DNA of 64,000 bases, taken from positions 31,492,227 to 31,556,226 of the forward strand of contig NC_065546.1 of NCBI RefSeq assembly GCF_022605725.1, written 5' to 3'. Shown here piece after piece: positions 53,976-64,000 of the stretch (positions are counted from its first letter, which is position 1; each line of letters opens with the position of its first letter). Origin of the DNA: Anthonomus grandis grandis (lineage: Eukaryota > Arthropoda > Insecta > Coleoptera > Curculionidae). The notes beneath the pieces are model-generated. The model ran no database searches. It was not told where the DNA came from and saw only the letters and a list, made by a program, of their open reading frames with translations. Position numbers and translations under genes: made by a program.

Positions 53976-55965
53976 GTTGGAATATACAGACTTTGGTATT
54001 AGTAACCGTAGAACTGAAAGCTAGAAGTAGCATGCCCTATAACTATGTGTAGTTTGTTTGCTTGCAACATCTCTGATGCAAGGATACCAAACACTTATAC
54101 CAAATATTAATTTAGATTTGCAACAAAAAAAAAACAAATCATTATATCATAAAAAATTGTCACTGATTTGAACAGACAAAATAATACTAGTGTTATTCAT
54201 TAATAAAATATCATAGTTTTTTTTAAAAGTAAACTATGATAAGATACTCTTTATTGAAATCGATATTCAATGTTAAATTAATGTAGATAATATATTTTAG
54301 AGAAAAAAGGACTATTTTAATATTTAACTAAAAAAACGATACAGGGGGGGTCAAAAACTAACAATAAAAATTAAAATGAAAAAATCATTAAAAGTCAATT
54401 TTTTTAAATAGAAACCTCCTATTTTTATCATTTTTTTCATAAAGATAACTAATAATAAGGTTAACTTTATTTAAAGTTATCTAGTACAAAAATTGATAAT
54501 TTCCGAAGTATTGGCAGTTTAAATTTGGCCTAATATTTAAAAAAGCGTACACAGAAGAATTATCTAACAAAAAATTTGGAAAATTGCTTTAAAAAATTTG
54601 ATAATTCGCTTATAAAACTAAATCTATAACTTTTTACCACAAATCCTATTTCACCATTTATACCAAATTTTTTAGAGATTAAAAGAAAAAATGAAAAGAA
54701 TTGTTAAAAAATTTAACACAAGGACTATTTTTAAATTGCAAAACACGTTACGATATCTATTAACTAAACTTTTCAATAAAAATTTTAACAAGGAATCAAT
54801 TACAATAAATGAAGTTAAATGTAAAGCTATTTGTTCGGTTGATTTTATTGATATATGGATTCCTTTGTTAAAAAGAGAGGTAAAACTGGGAATTGTTAAA
54901 ATTACTTAAAAATTTGAAATGAATTTTAGTAATATATTTTCTATCATTAAATTACATGAAAATCGCACCCTTTCAATAAAAAAAAGTTAAAATAAAAAAT
55001 AATTAAGAGATAAAAAAACACAAGTATATTTTATTTTATTATTATTTACCTTGATAACGGTTGTAGATATAACTATTGAAATATTGGTTCATATTAGGTA
55101 TTTTTGTTAAAAAACTTGTTTTTTTTTCTTTATAATCTCAATGCTCAAAATAGTTAGGTTAGGTAAGATCATAGTATAATATAGTAATAGTATAGTATAA
55201 ATCTTATTTCTTCTTCTTTTCAATATTTGAGCGTGCGACATTTTTACTATAAAAGTGAGCAACCTAACCCAACAAAATAAATAACTCATGAATTCGTCAC
55301 AACACTACAGATTTTACCTAGATTTGTCACTGCCGTTGTGAAGAGCATAACGAACCCGAAACCGATGCCGAAATGCGATGTTGATGATTGAATTCATATA
55401 AATTATGAACACAAAACGCCACGTTGTTGAGCATCAAACCGATTGATTATTGCATCTATCAATTATGACAATACATTTCCAAGGATTGCTTTAGCCATTG
55501 CCAAAATGTAGGCAATTTGATATGAATAGGCTTAAAATATATAAACAACTCTATGAGGCACAGTCGTTCTTATTTCGCTTATTCTCGTACACATATTAGC
55601 ATTCAAGTTCTTAATAAAACCAACTGGGCATATTTCAGTGTAAAAATCAAAGTATTTTGGTTAAACGCTTTCGATTTTAAAAATAAATAGGCTTTATTTG
55701 ATTTTCAAATTACTTGCCCTTGACTTGATATCAAGACAAGTATTTGTTTTTGAAATTTAAGTCAAGTCAAGTACTTACACATCAAGTAACTTGAACACCA
55801 AGTTTTTCAATCCAACTACTTGATTTTTCTTGAAAAAATAGTACTTTTTTAATATTAATCTGATTAACTGCCAAAACGATATAATAATAAAAATCTATGT
55901 ATATATAGATTTAATCTTTTGCCATGATTTGAGACACATTAGGCTTCTAACAGACTTAACGCCTA
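53976..55965. other. very AT-rich unassigned DNA
   Basis: No gene is supported. A 72-codon frame at 54691-54909 is Lys/Asn/Ile-rich, as expected by chance in this composition. 55700-55800 repeats CAAGTCAAG- and CTTGA-like words. Confidence 0.4.
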
Positions 55966-55969
55966 TATA

Positions 55970-57310
55970 ATCGATTTCTTGTTTTAGTAAGAGGTAAGGC
56001 AGCTCTAGAAGACTGCCTTTCAACTGAAGCTGAAGAAGTTCGCGTACTAAAAAGTCTTTGGCCATTGCGGCAAAGTTTGGAAAAATGCATTCGTGTCTCT
56101 TTAACCATTCTAAAATATCTACAGTACTGTCTGCTCTTGGGTCAGAAATATATTTATCGATTTTCTATGGGCAGGTTTTCTATTCAACAAATTTAGTAGA
56201 TCTATTTCAAACTTTTCGACACTACTATTTTTACTAGGATTTGAAGATAAGGCTGTTACTTGAAGTAGTGGTTCATAAATTTGCAGAGAGTCAGCCCTAA
56301 AATATTGTACTTTAAAAATATCTTTAAAATGTTTAATTACCTTTATCTGCAATTCTTTTCCCTAACTTGTAATGGAGAATGTTTCCACTTTATATTAGGG
56401 GTTTAAAATCAGAACACAGAGTACATTCAGTTAATTCGTTGGTTATATTTAATGATTTGTCCCTTGCCGCTTGAATACTATTTATAATCTTTTCATCAAT
56501 TTCATCTCTATCAGGTTTATTGTCAAGTTCCATAGCACACGATTCTAATCTATCCAGCAACATATTAATGCCGATTATTACCATAGGTAAAGTAGCATAT
56601 TCACCTTCTAAAATTATGGAAATACTCTTAAAAACATTAAAATGCTGGCAAATTCGTTCAATAAACGACAATTTTGTGTCGGTTGGCTTTAAAGTTTTTA
56701 AATTTTCTACATTATCACAAATGATGTTAAGTGCGTTTCTCATATTCAAACTCCATCTCAACATGTCGAATGTAGAGTTCCACCTTGTTATGACATTGTA
56801 TGACAAGTTTGGCATAGCAAATTTCTTGTGGTAGTGGTGCAAATTTGTCAGAATCGTCACGTAAATGTTCAGAGTTTTTTAATTGTTTAGCAAGGGGATG
56901 AATTTTTCTTACAGAAGAGGGCGGAACTATCATTCCTATCTATATTATCCTATTATCTGATGTATTTATTAAAATTTTGGTGGTTTCATCAATCTCAGAA
57001 TCAAGGATTGTCATAAAATCTCTAGCTGCCAAGTTAACATGTGTGCAAAACATAGAAAGTGGATATTTTTTGTATCGATTTCAAAAATGCGTTTTAAGTT
57101 ATCTGATTAACATAAAATTACTATTTGTATTGTCAGTAGTAATAATTTGTACGCATTTTGTAACATCGTAGAATTATTGTAATACTTTGAAAAATAGCTT
57201 TGCAATCGCATTACCAGTATGTTGCCCATATGCTCGCACAAAATCTAGAAGAAAGAAACAATGAAGTTTCCAATTTTTATCGATAAAATAGGCAGTAATA
57301 CCATAGTAAT
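55970..57310 (-). pseudogene. hAT-superfamily transposase
   Basis: Blocks in family order on the minus strand: YYGITAYFIDKNWKLHCF (RNase H-like core, first strand), VRAYGQHTGNAIAKLFF, QIITTDNTNSNFM (second catalytic Asp region in 'TtDNa.N'), FCTHVNLAARDFM, then a frame with YNVITRWNSTFDMLRWSL ('RWNST...ML'), ERICQHFNVFKSISIILEGE with YATLPMVIIG, and near the C-terminus RADSTVDILEWLKRHECIFP and FAAMAKDFL, the 'DPL.WW......P.La.lA..yL' dimerisation block. Frames change several times and stops interrupt. Terminal repeats were not found. Confidence 0.8.
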
Positions 57311-59404
57311 TTTTAAATAATATTAAATAAATTTTTAATATAGAATAACTTTTAAAATCAAGGAACCTATAATAATAATAACAATAATAATAAACATTAT
57401 AAAACTATAAGTATGGCTTAAAATTAAGTGATCCGGATTTTGAAAAAAATAGGTTTTTAAGGTGTTTTGGGGATCAAGGAGTGATGAAATTAAGCATTTT
57501 TTTCTAGCATATCATTTTTAATGTTTTTTTAAAAATTTTCATTTTTTTCAAAAAGGGTTGAAGTTGGAAAAAAACAAATAAAGGATTCTGGTGAAGCACT
57601 TTTCGGACACCCTGTATAAAAAAGTTCTAAAAGGTAATTTAATTTTTTTTAATGTCAATTTTTTTTGCTACAATAAAAATAAACCATAAATTGTTACAAC
57701 CTGCCCCGGTCTCCCCTGCTTGTCTTGATAAATCTCTACAAATAAACCATCATGAGAGTAGCCTCATCAAAGAATATAGAGAACAAAGTGAAAACAGACG
57801 GAACATTTGCTATATTAACTTAGTCTAACAACTATCTCTTGAAACAAAAATAAAAAAATGTTTGTTGTCGCTGCTTTTTCGACCAGAAACGACATAAAAA
57901 AACACGCAACCTCACAAAGCGGTTTGACTTTGACAAGATGACATTTCGCTTATCATTGCATTGTTGCCATTTCATATTTTTAGAAGCGTTAGGAATAAAA
58001 ACACTCCACTGAACTCCAAAAATTTACGTTTACTGATTCTAGTCTTTGAATTGTTCTAAGTGAGTACTTTCCAAGCATAACCTAATTTTATATAAATCCC
58101 ATTTTTACAATAAATTCCATTTTTTGCCTCAAAAAATCCCTAATTTCTACCGATAAAAACGGGCACGACTTTATATTCATTTAAATAATTCGGTAATCGT
58201 CGTGGAGCTGCGAAGGGTGAGCGACGCGATCTTTTTTATGTTTTACGATATGAAAACCGACCGGAGGGGAGAAGCGAAAAATAAAAATTGAAGCGGGTTA
58301 AAGTTTAAAGTGCGAAACGTGACCGAAATCCAAAATAACGCGTGAGGAGAGAGGGAGTCCGGGAAAAATGACTTTAAAGAGTTTCTCGCCGGGAGATTTA
58401 TGGGCAAACTTGAAAAATTAATATTTTACATTCGAGTGGCTTTTACAGTTATGACATTTTAATAATTTTAAATTTGCCACTCTTAAAACCAATTAACCGA
58501 TTTATGAGTAAAAATACTAATTAAAAATTTCTTAAGTTTTCGTTCGTTCGAAATTTAAAGTGGAAAAGTAAATAATGGAGCTCTTGTGGAAACTTTCACG
58601 ATTAGTTTCGCGCAATTTGGCGAGGTCGGTGCTAATTCGTTTATTAATTATGGCTATTTGATCGCCCTTTCTAGTTCATTTAGTTCTATTCTTTTAAAAA
58701 GTTCTGTAATTTTTGTTATTTATTGGTCTCGCTTTCAGTTTAAGGGTGTTTTATTTTGTAATTCCGAAACCTAGCTCAAACACTATTTGTTCAGTATCGT
58801 ATTGCACGTATATCAATCTTGACATACGATTCGGGTAATTGATGAGCCAATATTAACATAATTGGTGATTAAACAGATCAAAATTATAGTACAAATAATG
58901 GGTTTGTAGGAAAATTAGATTTTATCCGTCACTAATTAGGCATATAAATTTTAATGTTCAGATCGCTGCCAAACTAGTTGTTTGCCAAACTGGGGAGCGC
59001 TTACGTAGTAATTAATTGGGCTCATGTTTATAGAAATGCTGATTTATTTGCCTGTTTTGGTTAAAACTCTTTGACTTTTAAGCGTTTTATACTTCAAAGA
59101 GATGTTTTTTCATTCACATTCTGAATGAAAGAGAGGAAGTAAACAAATTAGCTATTTAGACGACAACTGAAAAAAGTAAATTTTTAGGAAAACGCAATTT
59201 TTATATAATCCAGATGGTAATTTAGGAGAAAAATAAATTAACATTATAATCTTCTTTTCTCTTGCGGATTTTAAATGCGGATTATAATTATTAAAGTGTC
59301 GATATTGTATTGTTACAAAATACAAAATTTTCTATCGTAGTGCACTACTATTGGTCTATGATTTAAGAATCTTCGCATTTTACTGCACGTAGAAAAGTTT
59401 ACTT
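57311..59404. other. unassigned DNA with a mariner-like end and a GC-richer patch
   Basis: At about 57606-57619 GGACACCCTGTATA looks like the terminus of a mariner-type element, but no partner end was found. 58190-58410 is GC-richer and contains several CG dinucleotides. Microsatellite-like (ATA)n lies near 57370. The frame at 58586-58774 has no recognisable motif. Confidence 0.4.
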
Positions 59405-60120
59405 ACTTCTAAACTTGTATGGAAGAAAGAATTGTGCAGTTAAGCTTTTTCGAAAGCACTCCTATAACACCAACTATTATTCACATATTTTTCCTGTCCT
59501 CGAAAATCTTCTTCTGTTAGTAGGAGAGGGGACTGCAATGACTATTATGATGAGAGTTTGTTATATGCTAAAATGTCTGGTTTATTGTCGTATATTTATA
59601 TGTTTCTATGATTGTCTGCACCATATGTTGGAAGTACTGCAATTTGTTTGTAATAAAATCTAATTTGTGCCATATATCATCATGTATTATTTTAGCTACG
59701 TTGTTGTGCCTTATATTGGATTTGCGTGATGCCATATTCTTACTATATACTCTAATACCCCTCACCACACATACGCCAATATGTATCAGTGATTTAGTAG
59801 TAATATATCTGATTTAGGACTTTGTCGATATATCTTGAATGGCCCATAAGAATCCTTTTGTCTTTGGGAAGATGTTGATAACATGGCGCTATCAATGATA
59901 TTATCATTAAGGATGTTAGGATACTTGCCATGCAATTTTTTTTGTTTCCATCTATTATGAAGTAAGTGAGTATCGATGTGACTCTTGAACACATCGGTAC
60001 TCCTAAGTTTAGAAGGCAATAGGTATCTATCCTAGTTGACTTTGCTCCATTACTGATGAAATTCTTTCTGAGCAAATTAACCTGGCTTTTGTAGCTCAGG
60101 TGCATATTTGCTATTCCTCG
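59405..60120 (-). pseudogene. LINE C-terminal domain relic
   Basis: Pieces on the minus strand: GIANMHLSYKSQVNLLRKNF, HNRWKQKKLHGKYPNIL, GFLWAIQD (in another frame), NIRHNNVAKIIHDDIWHKLD and, near the end, KKIFEDRKNM and IIVGVIGVLSKKLNCTI. This order (basic 'W..K.LHG.YP', then 'RHN.VA..IH', then a 'VI..TG..PK.L' end) is known from the region after RT in some insect LINEs with a restriction-like C-terminal domain. The RT core is not visible. Clade unresolved. Confidence 0.55.
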
Positions 60121-61440
60121 CCTCCCAATGTGGTGCAGGTGGAATGAGTTTCAATGCGTTGGAAGATGAAGCTTGCAATCTATACTAAAGCTTACACTTA
60201 TCATACAATTGACCTCATCCAGGTCAGTTTAAGTCCACAGGATAACATTAAAACTGTATGACACAAGGGGGAAAGCATAGCTGTTAGATTGTGGTAGTTC
60301 TGTGCTTAAACTAATACGAGTTGTTTTTTAAAGTGCTGAAATACCTCGAGTATGGGCGAATCCTAGTTCAACAGTGCCACCTACCAACATCTTTCTATTC
60401 TGCTTGAATTTGTCAAGCACAAACATTACTGGAGAAATTGTGAATGCATTTGAGACCTTTCTCTGCCTTGCAGAATAGTCTGATGGCATGCGTTTACATA
60501 AGATAAGTAAGCTCTACTCTGTTTTCAAGTTAAGGCCGGCTTATCACTTTAGGATAATTTTTAGTGTTGTAGATATTACACGATTGGCATTTTAATTAAC
60601 ATATACTGAGAGATTGCATTCTTCGCATCTTCTCCACACTAATTGATAGCGACTTAAAAGTACTGTTCAAATTTTCGCCTGTATTTAATATTAACGTTGT
60701 TATCATGTCAGATGGAAATATCTATAAGGTAAGTTTTATTCTCTTATTTATTTATTACAGCTGTTATATATGCTCTCTGTTAGGGCTAATTGGAGCATCG
60801 GCCTTTATCCCAACATACTTTAAAATTAGTGTTTTTTTGGACAGAATTTGGATGTAGCTTGTAGTGTCCTGATCGGTAGATCGGATGCATAAAAAATGTA
60901 TAGTTTTAGATGTTCCAAATATAGTATGGCTGATAATGGTGAATCTCATGTATATATTGGTCGACTATGATTTCTGGGCTATGATTACATCTTCAACATT
61001 TTTCATCAGTAGTCAGCCAGTTGTATGTTTGAACGGCCTTGATGGAACTTGATTTTGAATTACCATGAGAAGAGTCTTTATCTCTGGGAATAGTGACACT
61101 TCTACGAGCTATCTACGAGCTTACTTAGCATCTACGATCTATATTTAGAGTCGATCTTGTTTTTACATAGATTATGTGGATATCGTTCGTGAATTTTCTG
61201 ACACTTTCATTGTACAGTCAAAGGTTCAACAGCAGGTATTTTATCTAGGGAGAGAGCGTGATCTCTAGATAGATCGATGATGTTAAATTTTCTTTATTTT
61301 TCTTGATCACTGGTCTTGTTGAAAGTGGTCTACCTTGCTGAACACGACTATTGCAGTGTCCCTTAATAGCTATAGCTTATTTTTCATAAAGTTGCTTTGG
61401 AAGCATATGTCTCTCTGTTGCAGACTAATTCGCTCATTCT
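60121..61440. other. unassigned DNA, possibly further LINE relic
   Basis: No confident motif. 60380-60480 on the minus strand may continue the preceding LINE, but I could not align it to a known block. Confidence 0.35.
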
Positions 61441-61441
61441 A

Positions 61442-62216
61442 CAGGGTGTTTCAGAACTATGGGATCAAACTTCTAGGGGTTGTTCAGTGCAACAGTAGAA
61501 TTCATTTAAATATAGGAACCCATGTCCGGAAATGTGTACTACTACGCCACTACGGCCCTAAGACGCGTTTAAATTTAGAAGAAATATTAATTACCTAAAT
61601 AGGATCTGATGCATTTATTTTTACCTTTTGTATATGATACCATAACAACAATTGTTCAAAATGTCTTCCTCCAAACTCAATACACCGATATAAATGCCGC
61701 ACATGATTTCGGCGCACTACACTAAGAATTTGATCCTCGTTTTGAATGATTTCAAATGCTGCTGTTATTCGTCCAATTAAGTCTAGCTCTGATTCTACTG
61801 GAGTTTCGTAGACTAAAGACTTTACATATCCTCACAAGAAAAAATCGAGCGACGTTAAATCGGGTGACCTAGGAGGCCAAGAAACTGCTCCTCTGGCAAT
61901 CCAACGATGCTCAAACCGCTAAGCCAAATACTCGCGTACTTGTACAGCAAACTGAGCCGGCGCTCCTTCATGTTGAAAGCACATTTGCTGTTTAACGTTT
62001 AGTGGAACATTTTCAAGGAGTTCTGGGAGAACTTCCTCCAAGAAACGCTGATAAATAGGTCCTGTTAACCGTTCCGGTAGAAGGTATGTCCCAATTAAAT
62101 AATCAAATACAAAATTTGGTTGTGCAACGATGTGATCCAGAAGCCATCGACAAAATTGAACTCTAGGATGATAATCGGCTGCAGTCATACCTTGAACTTT
62201 CTGGAAGTGGTAAGTG
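61442..62216 (-). mobile_element. mariner, 3' part, interrupted by the gypsy-type element
   Basis: TA at 61440-61441 is followed by CAGGGTGTTTCAGAAC, a mariner-type end. The transposase occupies the rest up to 62216, where the candidate LTR begins. The missing 5' part and other end are expected beyond the right edge of the window. Confidence 0.7.
61640..62216 (-). pseudogene. mariner-family transposase, truncated, Asp-to-Glu at second site
   Basis: From the LTR border the frame reads YHFQKVQGMTAADYHPRVQF, then CRWLLDHIVAQPNFV directly followed by FDYLIGTYLLPERLTG. The intervening block with the first catalytic Asp (about 40 residues in relatives) is deleted. VPLNVKQQMCFQHEGAPAQF has Glu where the family has Asp in 'QHDGAPAH', and Gln in place of His. 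In the next frame RFEHRWIARGAVSWPPRSPD contains the third Asp, and DFFL*GYVKSLVYETP has a stop in place of Trp. The tail IQNEDQILSVVRRNHVRHLY ends near 61640. Confidence 0.82.
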
Positions 62217-62451
62217 TTAATTTATATTTATTTTTCTACTTGTAATTTGGGAGCACTTGATTGGGTACACTTGAATAATGGGATAGATTAATAACACATT
62301 ATAATTATTTTATTACTTGCTTTATTCTCCATAAGTGCAAGTCATTCCAACAACCCAACCTACAACTACTCAAACATCAGTTGTCTTTTGTCAATGTCTG
62401 ACAAGCCATAAATAGGCAATTTCAAAGTATACTCTGGTTGTATACCTGACA
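62217..62451 (-). repeat. candidate 3' LTR of the gypsy-type element
   Basis: On the minus strand it begins TGTCAGGTATACAACC immediately after the polypurine tract and would end ...AAATTAACA at 62217, where mariner sequence starts, giving about 235 bp. The partner LTR is outside the window, so the boundaries are inferred. Confidence 0.6.
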
Positions 62452-62463
62452 TCTCCCTTTTTT
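62452..62463 (-). promoter_or_regulatory. polypurine tract of the gypsy-type element
   Basis: AAAAAAGGGAGA on the minus strand directly precedes the TG of the candidate LTR, the position for plus-strand priming. Confidence 0.7.
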
Positions 62464-62518
62464 ATAAAATAAAAAAAAATAAACATTCTTATCCTGATTA
62501 ACTTACAGTACTACATCC

Positions 62519-63589
62519 TTAAAGATCTAACCTAGTAGGTGCTCTAACTAATCTACCTCTACGAGTAACCACAGGATTTAAGTTTTCTTCTTCTTCATCC
62601 TCACTTTCTGCACTATACATCTCAGTGTCTTCTGACTCATTTTAACTTTCATTCCCTAGTTCACTTTCACTTAACTCTAAGAAACACTTTTTGTTTTTAC
62701 CTTCATCCCCCTCATTGTCTGAGAAGACTTTCACCCCTATATCTTTAGTATCTAAAGGCACAACTTTTATAAAAATCCTATTTCTAATAAATATAGAGCC
62801 AGAATCAGTTTTTACTTGATATGACCTGTCTCTAAGTTTTTGGACAACCCTACCAGGCACCCAAATACCTTTAGGCTTTAATTGAATTACAACTTTGGTA
62901 TTAGGCAAAATGTCTGGTAACTCTTTAACTCCTGGCCTATTATAATTATTGTACTGTGCCTGTTGTGTTTTTTCCAAAAACTTAGTATAAATCTTAGTAT
63001 CTATTACATATGGTCTTAAGGTTTGCTCAGTGACAGGAATAGTTGTTCTTAGATTTCTCGACATTAATAAGTTTGCTGGAGAAACATTGTCAAAAATTGG
63101 CATATTTCTATAATACAGCAAAGCCAAATAGATATCTTTTTTTTTCTCTAAGACCTTTTTAAACATATTTTTAGATGTTTGAACATTTCTCTCTGCCATA
63201 CCATTTGATTTGGCATAGGTTGGAGAACTAACAACATGAGTAAATTCCCATTCTTTAGTAAATCTTTTAAATAATTCTGACATGAACTGAGGTCCACCAT
63301 CAGAAATAACTATTCTGGGAATCCCATGTCGGGAAAATATTGACTTCATTATTTGTACTACTGTAGAGCTATAAGTGTCAAAATTTAACTTTTCTATTTC
63401 AATATATTTTGAATAATAATCAATTAAAAGTAAATATTTTTCACCATACAGCTCAAACAAGTCACAACCTACTTTATTCCATGGGATTAAGGGTATATTA
63501 TGACACATTAAGGGTTCAGGAGTTTGGGATTTAGAATGTTTTTGACATATATAGCATGATTCAATTTTTTGTTTAATATCATTAGACAT
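62519..63589 (-). CDS. Ty3/gypsy-type integrase, nearly intact
   Basis: The frame has CYICQKHSKSQTPEPL (Cys pair of the zinc domain), WNKVGCDLFELYGEKYLLL (first catalytic Asp), RIVISDGGPQFMSELFKRF (second Asp), SNGMAERNVQTSKNMFKKVL (Glu; spacing fits DD35E), and a C-terminal domain with PNTKVVIQLKPKGIWVPGRV (GPY/F-like position). A TAA at 62644-62642 is followed in the same frame by ESEDTEMYSAESEDEEEE and RRGRLVRAPTRLDL before the next stop (62519), so the tail is probably part of the ancestral protein. The catalytic core shows no lesion. It integrates the retrotransposon DNA into the genome. Confidence 0.9.
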
Positions 63590-64000
63590 TGTGGGCCAAT
63601 AAATTGAACCTTTGTGCTAAGTCCAAACACTTTTTAACACCCAAATGGTTATAGTGTACTTTGTTTAACATTTCACTGTGCAAACTTTTAGGTATTACTA
63701 GACAATTTCCTTTTAAAATCAAATTTTTATGCAAAGTGAACTCATCTCTGAATTTAAAATAGGGTTTTATACACTCCCTGACTTTTTTAATTGAATTGGG
63801 CCACCCATTTAAAATAACAGTTTTTAATTCCTGTAGAGTTTTATCACTTAAAGTCATTTTTTCAATTTCATTTAATTATCCTTCTGTAACATTTATTTCC
63901 GACACTACAAGACATAGTTGTGCCTGCATTTCATTATCAAAATTATCATAACTTTTGTCTTTAATATAAGCCCTTGATAAAGTATCTGCTATAATAAGTT
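63582..64000 (-). pseudogene. gypsy-type Pol: end of RNase H and integrase N-terminus, runs off the edge
   Basis: From the edge: LIIADTLSRAYIKDKSYD, the 'ADaLSR' end of RNase H, an acidic linker ending in an in-frame stop near 63875, then MTLSDKTLQELKTVIL, VRECIKPYFKFRDEFTL and 'LHSEMLNKVHYNHLGVKKCL' (His pair of the zinc domain). A frameshift near 63595 separates this from the Cys pair (the shifted frame reads FIYWPTMSNDIKQKI). Reverse transcriptase, protease and gag must lie to the right of the window. Confidence 0.85.

Noticed and set aside
1..64000. tRNA, rRNA or bacterial operon signals
   Set aside because: No cloverleaf-like sequence with the usual A and B boxes or rRNA block was recognised by eye; a tRNAscan or Rfam search would be decisive.

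Overview
The window looks like nuclear DNA of an insect, possibly a beetle. It is AT-rich and packed with decayed animal transposable elements (mariner, piggyBac, pogo, PIF/Harbinger, hAT, Helitron, BEL/Pao, Ty3/gypsy-type and several non-LTR families). It has spliceosomal introns and no bacterial-style operons. No tRNA, rRNA, CRISPR array or convincing host protein-coding gene was recognised. The order is inferred from element content, not proven. Most of the sequence is a stratified graveyard of mobile elements separated by AT-rich unassigned DNA.

Layout. 0-6.2 kb: a partial reading frame runs off the left edge, followed by LINE fragments, a 0.3 kb repeat present twice in inverted orientation (1253-1568 and 4306-4622), an internally deleted mariner (2658-3602) and a LINE 3' half (4640-6199). 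7.4-15.4 kb: a piggyBac element bounded by TTAA carries a BEL/Pao LTR retrotransposon (7809-14030) inside it. 16.3-20.3 kb: two LINE remnants and a 5'-truncated Helitron with a recognisable 3' hairpin end. 21.6-24.2 kb: a pogo-type element with TA duplication, subterminal repeats, one small intron and a PHD-like C-terminus. 24.9-26.8 kb: a foldback element with arms of about 565 bp full of CAGCTG sites, embedded in a degenerate AT-rich repeat. 28.7-31.5 kb: two unrelated LINE pieces and a deleted Harbinger derivative. 32.06-34.83 kb: a PIF/Harbinger element whose transposase and MADF-like genes lie on opposite strands with interleaved exons.

37-46.5 kb: a BEL/Pao fragment, a foldback MITE containing a mariner, a 5'-truncated LINE with an 8-bp target duplication (39675-43442), and a mariner with terminal repeats of about 470 bp inserted in an older LINE. 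48.6-54 kb: an old LINE on the plus strand is split by a nearly full-length LINE on the minus strand (49636-53817) with duplication CAAGTTTA. 56-57.3 kb: a hAT transposase fossil. 59.4-64 kb: a LINE C-terminal fossil, then a mariner interrupted by a Ty3/gypsy-type retrotransposon that runs off the right edge.

How the parts relate. The elements are independent selfish units, not a cooperating pathway. Nesting gives relative ages: piggyBac before BEL/Pao; plus-strand LINE before minus-strand LINE; LINE before long-TIR mariner; foldback MITE before its mariner; mariner before the gypsy-type element. Almost all coding regions carry stops, frameshifts or deletions. The best-preserved ones are the gypsy-type integrase at the right edge and the reverse transcriptase at 40253-41641. 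The most interesting structures are the interleaved antisense gene pair of the Harbinger element and the CAGCTG-rich foldback element with its small two-exon frame. Neither could be searched against databases here.
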